Shown here one piece after another: positions 24,391 through 31,342 of a stretch of DNA of 48,935 nt. Made by a program: the position numbers and the translations under genes. This DNA is from Fibrobacteria bacterium (GTDB lineage Bacteria; Fibrobacterota; Fibrobacteria; UBA11236), in assembly GCA_017881725.1 (NCBI GenBank), contig JADGQO010000121.1, positions 1 through 48,935 on the forward strand. Reading direction: 5' to 3'. Numbering within the stretch: the first letter of the stretch is position 1; the number at the start of each line of letters is the position of its first letter. The notes below the pieces were generated by a model. The model was not told where the DNA came from. It saw only the letters and a program-made list of their open reading frames with translations, and did not search any database.

Positions 24391-25584
24391 TCAACGCGAT
24401 AATTTTGCGACAACTTCCACATGCGCCGTTTGGGGATAGAAATCGAACAACTTCAACTCCCGTAATTGAAAACCGCCGGCCAGCAAATCCTTGAGATCGC
24501 GCGCCAAGGTCACCGGATGACAAGACACATATACCACCCGCTCAGGTCGCTTGGCAATCAGATACTTTCGGACCTCCGGATCCAGACCCGGCCGGGGAGG
24601 ATCGACGAGCGCCAAATCCGGAACGCGATCGGGCCATGCGTTGCCCCCTTGCGCCAACAACTCCTCCAGACGGCCTTGAAAAAAAAGATGCTCCGGTCCG
24701 ATATTGCGACGCGCGTAGTCCAGCGATACCGGGTTCTCTTCTACCGCCAGCACCCGCGTGAATTTTTCGCGCAGGAACGCGCCGAACAATCCCACGCCGC
24801 AATACAAATCCAGGGCCAGTTCCCCGCCGGGACCGGCTAGGGCAAAGGGCAATAACTTTTCCAACATGTCCAGATTGCTTTGGAAAAAACAGCGCAGATC
24901 GAAGTGGATGGGACGGCCCAGGACATCGACCATAAAACCTGGTGCCCGGGCGCCCTCCGCGCCGGTGATCAAAATGTCAGAAGGTGACCCGGTTTCATCC
25001 TTTCGCGCCGGCGTATGCGCCCACGCGGCCAGGCGCAAATCGCCTTCGTCAGCGGGGTGTGTGGGTCTCGCGCGGTTCGAACCCATTTCCCCGAATGACA
25101 CTGCTCCGGAAAACAAGGGCGTGAAAGCGGGATGGGCGACGGGACAGGCGTCGACGGGAATTAAATTGCGGCTGCCCCGGGCATGAAACCCCATCCGTCC
25201 TTGCGCGTCGCGATGCAACTGGATGCGGTTGCGGTAGGCCAGCGGTTTTCCTCCGATGATTTCCAATTCCGGCCAGTCGAACCCGCCCGTGCGCCGCAAG
25301 GCGTCTCGGGTCAAGGCCACCTTTTGCCGCAATTGCTCGGCATAATCGATATGCTGCCAATCGCATCCTCCGCATCGTCCCGATAAGGCACAGGGCGGCT
25401 CTCTCCGTCCGGGTGCGGCCTCGAGAATCTCCACGATTTTTCCGCGCGCGAAATCCTTGCGCGACTCCAGCAGCCGTATTTTGAGCCGTTCGCCCGGCAA
25501 ACAGTCGGGAATGAAAACCACCTTGCCGTCCAGGCGCGCCATGCCGTCGCCGCCCGGCACCAATTTTTCCACGGTCACTTCCAT
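24391..25584 (-). CDS. rlmD: 23S rRNA (uracil-5)-methyltransferase, RlmD/TrmA family
   Basis: A 397-residue RNA methyltransferase that makes 5-methyluridine, by family most likely at U1939 of 23S rRNA. Order: an N-terminal TRAM/OB region (about 1-55, KLVPGGDGMARLDGKVVFIPDCLPGE); an iron-sulfur-type cysteine set C65, C71, C74 and C147 (CALSGRCGGCDW and VDACPVAHP); motif I LALDLYCGVGLFG; DPPRPGLDPEV; catalytic Cys355 in RVVYVSCHPVTLARDL; and C-terminal DFYPQTAHVEVVAKL. It is shorter than E. coli RlmD, so TrmA/RlmC-type specificity cannot be excluded. It is divergent from the DUF2167 gene. A GCCTTA/TAAGGC inverted repeat at 24272-24291 lies past its end. Confidence 0.88.
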   Translation of the reverse strand: MEVTVEKLVPGGDGMARLDGKVVFIPDCLPGERLKIRLLESRKDFARGKIVEILEAAPGRREPPCALSGRCGGCDWQHIDYAEQLRQKVALTRDALRRTGGFDWPELEIIGGKPLAYRNRIQLHRDAQGRMGFHARGSRNLIPVDACPVAHPAFTPLFSGAVSFGEMGSNRARPTHPADEGDLRLAAWAHTPARKDETGSPSDILITGAEGARAPGFMVDVLGRPIHFDLRCFFQSNLDMLEKLLPFALAGPGGELALDLYCGVGLFGAFLREKFTRVLAVEENPVSLDYARRNIGPEHLFFQGRLEELLAQGGNAWPDRVPDLALVDPPRPGLDPEVRKYLIAKRPERVVYVSCHPVTLARDLKDLLAGGFQLRELKLFDFYPQTAHVEVVAKLSR

Positions 25585-25644
25585 AATGGCTCAACAAGGT
25601 ATTCAAAAAGATTACATTGCCAAAACCCATTCCTGGAGGATTGC

Positions 25645-26634
25645 ATGTCCCTGCTCGCCCTAACTTTGGCCGCCGGCCTTGCCGTTGCCGCGACGCCAAC
25701 CCCGTCCACTTCGTCCACAGCGCCCATCCTGCCCCTTGATTCCAATTCCCAAGCCGCTGCGCACGATGCCTTGATTGCCAAGCTCCAGGCCGAGGAGAAA
25801 TCGCTGCGATACCGCGAAGGCGAAATCAAGCTCGGTGAGGGCTTGGCGCTGGCGCATTTGACGCCGGGTTACCATTACCTGGATGCGGAGCAGACGGAAA
25901 AAGTCTTGACCGACATGTGGGGCAATCCGCCGGGCCAAAAAACCTTGGGGATGATCTTCGCGCCGGGACAAACGCCTCTGGCTCCTTCGGCCTGGGCCGT
26001 CATCCTGCAATACGATGCGGACGGCTACGTGAAGGACGACGATGCCGAAACCATAAAATACGACAAGCTGCTGAAGGACATGCAGAAGGCCGTGCGCGAG
26101 GCCGACGAGGAGCGTGTGAAGCATGGGTACGAGTCTTTTGAGCTGGTGGGCTGGGCCGAAAAGCCTTTCTATGACAAGGCCGAACATAAGTTGCATTGGG
26201 CGAAAGAACTGCGATTTCCCGGCGGGACGGAAAATACGCTCAACTACAATATCCGCGTGCTGGGCCGCAAAGGCGTGCTGGTTCTCAACGCCGTGTCGGG
26301 CATGTCGCAATTGTCGGCCGTGAAGGAGGGCTTAAAGCCCATCATGGCCTCGGTGGAATTCGAATCCGGAAATCGTTACTCGGAATTCAATCCCCACATG
26401 GATAAGGTCGCCGCTTACGGCATCGCGGGTTTGGTGGCGGGTTCCCTGCTGGCGAAGGCCGGAGCGTTCAAGCTTCTATTGGTGGCGCTGTTGGCGGCCA
26501 AAAAATTCATCGTCATCGGGTTGCTCGCGGTAGTGGCGTTCTTCCGGCGGTTTTTCCAGGGCCGGGCGGAGAAAAAGAAAATCGAGGACGTAAGCCGGGA
26601 AATCCCGGATGATAGGAAGCCGGATCCTGTCTGA
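25645..26634 (+). CDS. DUF2167 membrane protein
   Basis: A 329-residue protein of the DUF2167 family. A signal-like leader (about 1-16) is followed by a large periplasmic domain with IKLGEGLALAHLTPGYHYLD, QTEKVLTDMWGNPPG, WAVILQYDADGYVKDDDA and HWAKELRF blocks. Near the C-terminus lie two or three hydrophobic segments (about 255-303) and a charged tail. GGAGG six bases before ATG 25645 fixes the start. The family is described as membrane-anchored and of unknown function; some members are linked to stress responses. The methyltransferase gene begins 25 bases after its stop, so the two may be co-transcribed. Confidence 0.85.
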   Translation: MSLLALTLAAGLAVAATPTPSTSSTAPILPLDSNSQAAAHDALIAKLQAEEKSLRYREGEIKLGEGLALAHLTPGYHYLDAEQTEKVLTDMWGNPPGQKTLGMIFAPGQTPLAPSAWAVILQYDADGYVKDDDAETIKYDKLLKDMQKAVREADEERVKHGYESFELVGWAEKPFYDKAEHKLHWAKELRFPGGTENTLNYNIRVLGRKGVLVLNAVSGMSQLSAVKEGLKPIMASVEFESGNRYSEFNPHMDKVAAYGIAGLVAGSLLAKAGAFKLLLVALLAAKKFIVIGLLAVVAFFRRFFQGRAEKKKIEDVSREIPDDRKPDPV

Positions 26635-26659
26635 TAATGAATCCAACCGGAGGAAATCC

Positions 26660-27448
26660 ATGAGCACCGACACGATTCGTTTCACCGACGGCGCCGCATA
26701 TGAACAATACATGGGGAAATGGAGTCGCCTCGCCGGTGAGTCCTTCCTGGCCTGGCTGGCTCCCAAGCCGGACTTGCGATGGCTCGACGTAGGCTGCGGA
26801 AACGGCGCCTTCACGGAAATGCTGGCCGAACGCTGCGCGCCGGCTGCGATTCACGGCATCGATCCATCCGAGGAACAACTCACCTTCGCCCGCTCGCGCC
26901 CGCCCTTACGGACTGCGCGGTTCCAGCCGGGCAACGCCATGGCCTTGCCGTATGGCGCGGACGAATTTGATGTCGCCGTCATGCCTCTGGTGATTTTCTT
27001 CGTCCCGGTTCCCGCCAAGGGAGTCGCGGAAATGGCGAGGGTCGTGGCTCCCGGCGGAATCGTCGCGGCCTACTCCTGGGATTTGCTCGGCGGAGGATTT
27101 CCCTACGCGGCCGTGCACGAGGAAATGCGCGCCCTGGGGTCTCTCGCGCCGTTGGCGCCGAATCCCGATGCCGCCCGCTTCGACTCGCTGCGGCAATTTT
27201 GGACCGACGCCGGGCTGACTGGCTTGGAAACCAAGGAGATCACGGTGGAGCGGACCTACGGCGGCTTCGATGAGTTTTGGACGATCGTCCTCGGCGGCCC
27301 CAGCACGGGACCCAAGCTCGCGGCGATGTCCCCGGCGGATAAAGAAACCCTGAAAACCCGGCTGCGCGCGCGTTTGCCGATGGATGCTGTGGGCCGGATT
27401 ACCTACAGCGCCCGGGCCAATGCCATTAAGGGATACGTGCCGAAGTGA
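26660..27448 (+). CDS. Class I SAM-dependent methyltransferase (UbiE/Methyltransf_11 type)
   Basis: The protein has 262 residues. Motif I is LDVGCGNGAFTE (about 42-53); an acidic motif II, HGIDPSEEQL, and a motif IV-like DVAVMPLVIFFVPVP follow, and the post-motif strand is PGGIVAAYSWDLLGGGF. The N-terminal AAYEQYMGKWSRLAGESFL and the C-terminal FWTIVLGG patterns recur in a group of UbiE-like methyltransferases with unknown small-molecule targets. ATG 26660 is preceded by an ideal GGAGG, so I reject the longer frame from 26609 that overlaps the DUF2167 stop. The function cannot be narrowed from its neighbours. Confidence 0.85.
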   Translation: MSTDTIRFTDGAAYEQYMGKWSRLAGESFLAWLAPKPDLRWLDVGCGNGAFTEMLAERCAPAAIHGIDPSEEQLTFARSRPPLRTARFQPGNAMALPYGADEFDVAVMPLVIFFVPVPAKGVAEMARVVAPGGIVAAYSWDLLGGGFPYAAVHEEMRALGSLAPLAPNPDAARFDSLRQFWTDAGLTGLETKEITVERTYGGFDEFWTIVLGGPSTGPKLAAMSPADKETLKTRLRARLPMDAVGRITYSARANAIKGYVPK

Positions 27449-27483
27449 ACCATGATGGAAAGAGATAGCTCCTCTGTCATAAA

Positions 27484-27526
27484 GCGGAAATTCGATCACT
27501 CCGAATCCGGGATAGCTAAATTCCGC
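27484..27526. promoter_or_regulatory. Inverted repeat upstream of propeller gene
   Basis: GCGGAAATT (27484-27492) and AATTCCGC (27519-27526) form an inverted repeat with a 26-base spacer, about 55 bases before the propeller gene. The arms are long and widely spaced, as in a repressor operator, but a terminator-like role for the methyltransferase transcript is also possible. No T-run follows. Confidence 0.3.
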
Positions 27527-27578
27527 AAGATCAATTTTCCGGAATCTTTCTGAAGTTCGACTGCATAGGGGTGTCGAA

Positions 27579-29759
27579 ATGAATTCATCCAAAATATTTG
27601 GATTAGTCCTTTGGGTATCGACGTTCGCCCTTTGCGCCCCCGGCCAATGGACCTGGCAAAATCCCTTACCCCAAGGGAATGATCTCCGCGCGGTACAATT
27701 TTTGAATGCTGATACGGGTTTCATCGCTGGCGACGGAGGCTCTTTCCTCAAAACCGAGGACGGCGGCGCTACCTGGAGCTTATCAAGGGTGCCCACGGGA
27801 AGCCTGATTTTTTCAATGGCTTTTAAGGATGCCCAAACCGGAGTGGTTGTTACGAATGGATCGAATAACGACTCCGTTCCTAAGTATGGGCTCTACCGAA
27901 CAGAAGATGGAGGAAAGAGCTGGAGGGAGACCATGGCCATGGAAGCGAATGCTGGTACAATCGTACAGTGGCCGGGGGGAAACACGGTTTATGTAACGAA
28001 TGATTCGACGATCAAGGTCTCAAGGAATGGAGGCTTGGATTGGTCTCCTTGCGTTTCATTCGGCTATAATTCTGGACATATCCTGTCATCATTTTGGGAC
28101 GCTGATCGAGGTTATTTCTTTGGACCGGGCGACTCTTCGAAATCGGGTAGGAAATTATATCGTACCTATGATGGATGCGCTCATTTCGATTCACGATCCC
28201 TTCCCGATTCCACTGGATATAATTTTATTCATTTCCGGGATGCGCGTAACGGGATCGTTATGGGTGAAAGGACATCCGGCGAGATTCTTCTCCGAACTCA
28301 AGATAGCGGCAACACCTGGATTGAGGTAAAACCACTAGGTGATCAGATGTGGAATTTCCAATCGATTCAATATACCGATAGCATGACCGCGTTCGGATTT
28401 GGAGGAGATGGATCGGTTCAAAAGACTCGCGATGGGGGCGCTACTTGGACGCCTGTCGGCGTGGGGAACGGGTCATTGGTTCTTTGGGGCGCCGCCTTTC
28501 CCACCGAACGAGTCGCCTATCGGGTCGGTAATTCTGGATTAATCGAAAAAAGCCTGGATGGCTCCGCTACTTGGCAAGAGATTACGCATATCGACCTTGG
28601 CCGTTTTGGTTCACAATTGAAGGATCTCGATTTTGTAGACGCACAAATTGGGTGCGGGGCCGGTTCTATTCTGCGCAGGAATCCCCAAAGGGAAGAAGCC
28701 ATAATTTTGAGGACAATCGATGGTGGAAATCATTGGGATACGCTCCCCCAATCTGCCCTGCCGTTGCATTCGATTCGTTTCCGGGATGCATCGCTTGGTC
28801 TGGCGGTTGGGGATAGTGGGACGCTTTTACGAACGACGGATCGCGGTGCCACTTGGGTACAGTCAAATCGCATTACAACGGAAAACCTGATATCCATTCG
28901 CTTTGGCGACAATCAAGATGTATTTGCTTGTGCGGAGCGGAATTCCATCTATCGTTCCCAAGACGATGGAAAAACTTGGCATAAGGTCTATGCCGATACG
29001 GGGACGCATTTTTACTCCATGGATTTTCGCGGATCGGGCTTTGGCATAGCAGGAGGGTATACGGGCCAGAAGGCCGTCATTTTACGGACAACGGATGGCG
29101 GGAACAATTGGAGAGCGTTTCCGATCGGACGCCCGGAAAAACCGGATACCGAATTCCCTAACGCCGTACATATCGGGCCCACGGGAATTGCCTATGCCGT
29201 CGATGATTATGATGTACTTTACCGCTCCACCGACACCGGAAAGACCTGGGATTCTCTCGCCTATTTAGGGCAAACTTCAGCCCGTTCCATTCTGTTCCTA
29301 GGTCGGGATACGGGATTCATTGCGGGACTCCGGGCAATTCGAATGACTGTTGATGGGGGAATGACCTGGGTTTTGGAGCAAACACTTACAAACGGTTTGC
29401 CGGAACTGGAAGCCCTGTCTTTTCCCAAAGGTGGCAATGGTTATGCCATCGGCATTTTCGGGGACATTTTGCGGTACGATCGGGGTACTTCAGGTATTCA
29501 AAAATTGGTTAACGCGTCTCCATTGCCCAAGTTGATTTTGGAAGATGGTCGGTTAAGATATTATTTGAATTCTCGTACCACGATATCTGCGGCATTATTT
29601 CGATTGGACGGGATGGTCGTTTCCCGTCTCCAAGGTGGCGTTCAGGAACCAGGGGAGCATTCAATTCCGCTGCCCGTCCTTGCCGGGGTGGGGCCATTAG
29701 TATTGGAATTCGATTTCGGGAATCTAAAGCATACGGAACTATTGACGCGTAAAAGGTAA
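27579..29759 (+). CDS. Exported Asp-box (YCF48/sortilin-like) beta-propeller protein
   Basis: The protein has 726 residues. A signal peptide (about 1-20) is followed by about thirteen Asp-box-type repeats of the form S/T-x-D-G-G-x-x-W, for example KTEDGGATW, RTEDGGKSW, RTTDGGNNW and RSTDTGKTW, spaced every 40-55 residues. This indicates a large YCF48/sortilin-type propeller. The last 85 residues (from about 642) hold a beta module, AALFRLDGMVVSRLQGG followed by GEHSIPLP and a final LVLEFDF strand, like a type IX secretion sorting domain. Base composition is clearly lower in G+C than the flanking genes, with many A/T third positions, so recent transfer or relaxed selection is possible. The start has AGGGG upstream. 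Such propellers bind ligands or proteins at the surface; no enzymatic role is inferred. Confidence 0.82.
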   Translation: MNSSKIFGLVLWVSTFALCAPGQWTWQNPLPQGNDLRAVQFLNADTGFIAGDGGSFLKTEDGGATWSLSRVPTGSLIFSMAFKDAQTGVVVTNGSNNDSVPKYGLYRTEDGGKSWRETMAMEANAGTIVQWPGGNTVYVTNDSTIKVSRNGGLDWSPCVSFGYNSGHILSSFWDADRGYFFGPGDSSKSGRKLYRTYDGCAHFDSRSLPDSTGYNFIHFRDARNGIVMGERTSGEILLRTQDSGNTWIEVKPLGDQMWNFQSIQYTDSMTAFGFGGDGSVQKTRDGGATWTPVGVGNGSLVLWGAAFPTERVAYRVGNSGLIEKSLDGSATWQEITHIDLGRFGSQLKDLDFVDAQIGCGAGSILRRNPQREEAIILRTIDGGNHWDTLPQSALPLHSIRFRDASLGLAVGDSGTLLRTTDRGATWVQSNRITTENLISIRFGDNQDVFACAERNSIYRSQDDGKTWHKVYADTGTHFYSMDFRGSGFGIAGGYTGQKAVILRTTDGGNNWRAFPIGRPEKPDTEFPNAVHIGPTGIAYAVDDYDVLYRSTDTGKTWDSLAYLGQTSARSILFLGRDTGFIAGLRAIRMTVDGGMTWVLEQTLTNGLPELEALSFPKGGNGYAIGIFGDILRYDRGTSGIQKLVNASPLPKLILEDGRLRYYLNSRTTISAALFRLDGMVVSRLQGGVQEPGEHSIPLPVLAGVGPLVLEFDFGNLKHTELLTRKR

Positions 29760-29777
29760 CCCCGAATCGGAAAAGTA

Positions 29778-30002
29778 TTGTTTTTGATTGTTGTTCATGT
29801 AGGAGTGTTTTTTTTTGATTCTATCTCTAGGGGTGACCTGGAAGGTTCTCCATTGGCCGACCTGCACCTGCCAAATGGCCGCCCAAATCGGATACGCCAG
29901 GTATGCAATATTGCTTTAAGTCTACTGGTGATGAGCGCCATGCTGGGAGAAATTGTGAGTTTTGTGTATCGGTCTTTCCAGGTTTTTAAAAGAAAAGACT
30001 GA
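29778..30002 (+). CDS. Doubtful small membrane protein
   Basis: A possible 74-residue product with a hydrophobic N-terminus, a polar middle and a second hydrophobic stretch (IALSLLVMSAMLGEIVSFVY) ending in a basic tail. It would start at a TTG, 18 bases after the propeller gene, without a ribosome site, and shares that gene's lower G+C. It may be real, a remnant, or chance. No family is recognised. Confidence 0.25.
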   Translation: MFLIVVHVGVFFFDSISRGDLEGSPLADLHLPNGRPNRIRQVCNIALSLLVMSAMLGEIVSFVYRSFQVFKRKD

Positions 30003-30028
30003 AACTATTTCCCCCCGCCTTTGCTCGG

Positions 30029-30071
30029 CTTGACCAGACACGGAGGAGGCCGCGAGCGGCCGTTAGTCAAG
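30029..30071. repeat. Nested inverted repeat between convergent genes
   Basis: An outer stem CTTGAC (30029-30034)/GTCAAG (30066-30071) encloses an inner stem GGCCG (30048-30052)/CGGCC (30057-30061). Flanking it are matching CCCCCCGC runs at about 30011 and 30082. It falls between the A+T-richer propeller segment and the convergent epimerase-fold gene. It may be a terminator or the edge of an inserted segment. Confidence 0.4.
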
Positions 30072-30098
30072 GGGTCCTCGCCCCCCGCTCAAACCAAT

Positions 30099-30992
30099 TC
30101 AATCCTTGTACACGCCCTGCAATTTCCCCCAATCCACAGCCCCCCGTAACGTCCAGGTTTCCTCCAGGGAAATGGTCGCGCCCGGCAGCACCGTCTGGCT
30201 CGGCCCCATCGCCTCCATCTCGACCATGAATTTATTCTTGCCCGCGTAAAACGCGATGTTGCATCCCATCGGATAGGCTGCGCCGTCGTAGAAAGGTGTT
30301 TTCTTGATGAAGGACAGCTTGTCTTTCGGCTCCGTCATGCCGATGATGCCCTGTGGGGCCTGCACCATACGCTTGCTGACATGGTTTTGGGGCGCAAAGG
30401 TCATGCAGTTCTCCGTCATGCGTACGCCCTTGTCGTTGATGGGCGCGAACTGTCCGCCGCCCCAGCGCTTGGGATAACCGATGACGAAAATATCCCATTC
30501 GCCTTCGCGGCCCAGCGGGATGCCGTAATTCGTGCGCGCCGTGGGGAGCGTGCAGGTGAGGCTCCAGATGCCGCCGGACCAGAGCATTTCGGACACGTTG
30601 GTGATGCGGTTTTCGATGCGCAGGGTATCGTCGGACAGAACCTTGATGCCGATGGACTTGCGGGTTTTGAAGGCGGGATCGATGGTGCCTTGGATGTCCA
30701 CGCCGCGCGCGGTGATTTTGACCGTGCAAGGATGGTTGTCGCCGGAATAGGTTTCCTCGGCCTCATCGGCGTCCGGACGCATGGCCCAGATGCGGTGGCC
30801 GCCCATCAGGTGCCAGTCCCCGCGGTGGAATTTGCGCGGGTAGTCCCAGAACAGCAGGTTATTCCCGTTGCGCGGGCCGAAATGCGCGATGCGCGGACCC
30901 ATCGAGGTAACGGCTATCAGACGTACCTTGGAGGTTACGATTTCCACGGCCTCCAGGCCGTCAAACTGGATTTTCTTGATTTGTACGGCCAT
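30099..30992 (-). CDS. Aldose-epimerase-fold protein, DUF4380-like
   Basis: A 297-residue protein with the beta-sandwich outline of the galactose-mutarotase superfamily: an early SMGPRIAHFGPRNGNNLLFWD, GGHRIWAMRPDADEAEETYSGDN, LRIENRITNVSEMLWSGGIWSL, and a C-terminal ISLEETWTLRGAVDW. It matches my memory of DUF4380 proteins, which bind or modify sugars. No signal peptide is present, so it is probably cytosolic. Catalytic His and Glu pairs typical of mutarotases are not obvious, so the activity is open. It is followed on the same strand by nothing related; the next gene upstream on the strand is the Cys-rich small protein. Confidence 0.7.
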   Translation of the reverse strand: MAVQIKKIQFDGLEAVEIVTSKVRLIAVTSMGPRIAHFGPRNGNNLLFWDYPRKFHRGDWHLMGGHRIWAMRPDADEAEETYSGDNHPCTVKITARGVDIQGTIDPAFKTRKSIGIKVLSDDTLRIENRITNVSEMLWSGGIWSLTCTLPTARTNYGIPLGREGEWDIFVIGYPKRWGGGQFAPINDKGVRMTENCMTFAPQNHVSKRMVQAPQGIIGMTEPKDKLSFIKKTPFYDGAAYPMGCNIAFYAGKNKFMVEMEAMGPSQTVLPGATISLEETWTLRGAVDWGKLQGVYKD

Positions 30993-31075
30993 GACTTGAG
31001 CTCCTTGTCGACTTGGCGCGGCCGCCGGGAAAACCGTTGCGGCCAGGTGGGGAGAAATTTAGTTGAAATCTGCGC

Positions 31076-31300
31076 TCAGAATTCTGGTTTCGGTTCGGGA
31101 TGCCAGGCGGGGTCCGCCGGCAAAGCTGGATTCAGCGTTCGCTGTTCGGTATAGTAAAGGCAATCCCGGCATTTCTTTTCGATGTGCCGGGCGGCGAACC
31201 ACGCGTAGCACGGGGTGCTGAAGCCTTGCCGGTAGCGCGACTGCTTGTAGAGGCAATAGGCGCAATCCGATCCGCATAGGGTATCCCAACAGGTCGCCAT
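31076..31300 (-). CDS. Small seven-cysteine protein
   Basis: A 74-residue protein with cysteines at 4, 9, 13, 16, 31, 44 and 47. They are arranged as CWDTLCGSDCAYC, then TPCYAW, then KKCRDCLYY, followed by a Pro-rich tail. Two Cys-x2-Cys pairs suggest a zinc ribbon or iron-sulfur-like site. An AAGGCGGGAT ribosome site directly precedes ATG 31300, which argues that it is translated. An overlapping frame in the same interval (31059-31289) lacks this support and is its shadow. No signal peptide; probably cytosolic. No family is recognised. It begins 42 bases beyond the stop of the LivJ-like gene on the same strand and may share its transcript. Confidence 0.6.
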   Translation of the reverse strand: MATCWDTLCGSDCAYCLYKQSRYRQGFSTPCYAWFAARHIEKKCRDCLYYTEQRTLNPALPADPAWHPEPKPEF

Positions 31301-31342
31301 ATCCCGCCTTCCCCTCGAGCCCAGGGTAACTTATCCGTTACG

